Source of the DNA: Arion vulgaris
Lineage: Eukaryota > Mollusca > Gastropoda > Stylommatophora > Arionidae
Assembly: GCA_020796225.1 (NCBI GenBank)
Contig: CM036755.1
Coordinates: forward strand, 59,756,652-59,820,651
DNA: 64,000 nt
Direction of reading: 5' to 3'
The notes under the pieces were generated by a model. That model did not search any database. It was not told the origin of the DNA and saw nothing but the letters and a program-made list of their open reading frames with translations. Made by a program: the position numbers and the translations under genes. Below, piece by piece: positions 63,640-64,000 of the stretch; position 1 is the stretch's first letter; every line of letters begins with the position of its first letter.

Positions 63640-64000
63640 GATGAAAGCATACCTTTGCTCTCATTGTCGGTAGCGCCCGCATGTCGAGGACAGAAGGTTT
63701 TTTTCAAATAAAAATCTGAAACTTAAAACGAACTGTCCATCCAGATAATAGTTTTGATACTGTAGTGTCTGCATGAGATCTAAAGTTTCAGAGCCTTAAG
63801 TTCCATGAAACACCATTGCCTAAAACATTACATCAATTCCCCCTAAAATGAACGGTCTGGCAGGTCTGCTGGTGACACTAATCACCCTTTAATTAAGCCA
63901 GACAACACTAGCTTCCACGATTTATTTCTCTATCTCATTTTATTTTGATCTCTATTTTTTATAATCGAACTTTACACTCATGAAAACAAGAAATGTCCAC
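63640..64000. other. Unassigned DNA to window end
   Basis: No recognised family or frame. Confidence 0.35.

Overview
This is eukaryotic, non-coding, repeat-saturated DNA from an invertebrate. The base composition is AT-leaning. There are many tRNA-headed SINEs ending in (GAA)n, decayed RTE-like LINE tails, Penelope-like elements with GIY-YIG endonucleases, ZBED-type hAT transposons and dozens of kilobases of minisatellite. The combination fits a mollusc (gastropod or cephalopod) best, but that is an inference from repeat style. I find no host gene, no rRNA or functional tRNA gene, no operon and no CRISPR array. Almost every long open frame is either a transposon relic or an artefact of a tandem array.

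Layout. 1-2.7 kb: a 77-bp satellite running into a LINE tail, a 31-bp array made from a Penelope end, and an inverted pair of Penelope 3' ends. 2.8-9.6 kb: SINEs, LINE tails and a short repeat-bearing frame between AT tracts. 9.7-12.7 kb: a near-complete, dead hAT element with BED-type transposase. 13-23 kb: SINEs, hAT MITEs and a 1.6-kb LINE relic. 23.1-26.7 kb: the richest locus, two Penelope-like elements head to head. 27-36 kb: LINE tails, SINEs and six small arrays. 36.4-43.6 kb: hAT MITEs, a third Penelope copy with inverted ends, nested SINEs and a triplicated LINE segment. 44.4-45.8 kb: 38-bp satellite. 48.1-50.9 kb: a foldback structure with two arms of about 1 kb. 51.4-51.8 kb: 27-bp array. 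53-58 kb: nested SINEs with clear target-site duplications and tail-to-tail LINEs. 58.7-60.6 kb: 44-bp satellite. 60.6-64 kb: LINE tails, SINEs, a minisatellite born at a SINE boundary, and a MITE.

SINE families, named here for convenience. SINE-1 ends in ...GTGGTCGATATGGAGCGTTGAAGAAGAAG. SINE-2 ends in ...GAACGAACGCAAAGAAGAAG. SINE-3 has the SINE-2 head with a different tail. These three share the core ATGTCGTAAGAGGCGACTAA. SINE-4 is about 200 bp with a tRNA-like head. SINE-5 has the head TCTGTAGCTTAAGTGG. SINE-6 has a (TCAA)n tail. SINE-7 has an (AATAACC)n tail and shares its 3' end with SINE-6. The non-autonomous elements presumably borrow LINE machinery and the MITEs presumably borrow hAT transposase; every autonomous copy seen here is broken.

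The most interesting signals are a hammerhead-ribozyme-like motif with a paired core change (C3/G8 to U3/A8) recurring at the Penelope ends, the 1-kb-arm foldback carrying the same reading frame in both arms, and several minisatellites that appear to have been born at transposon boundaries. Coordinates of repeat edges are by eye and may be off by about 10-20 bases. No alignment or database search was run.
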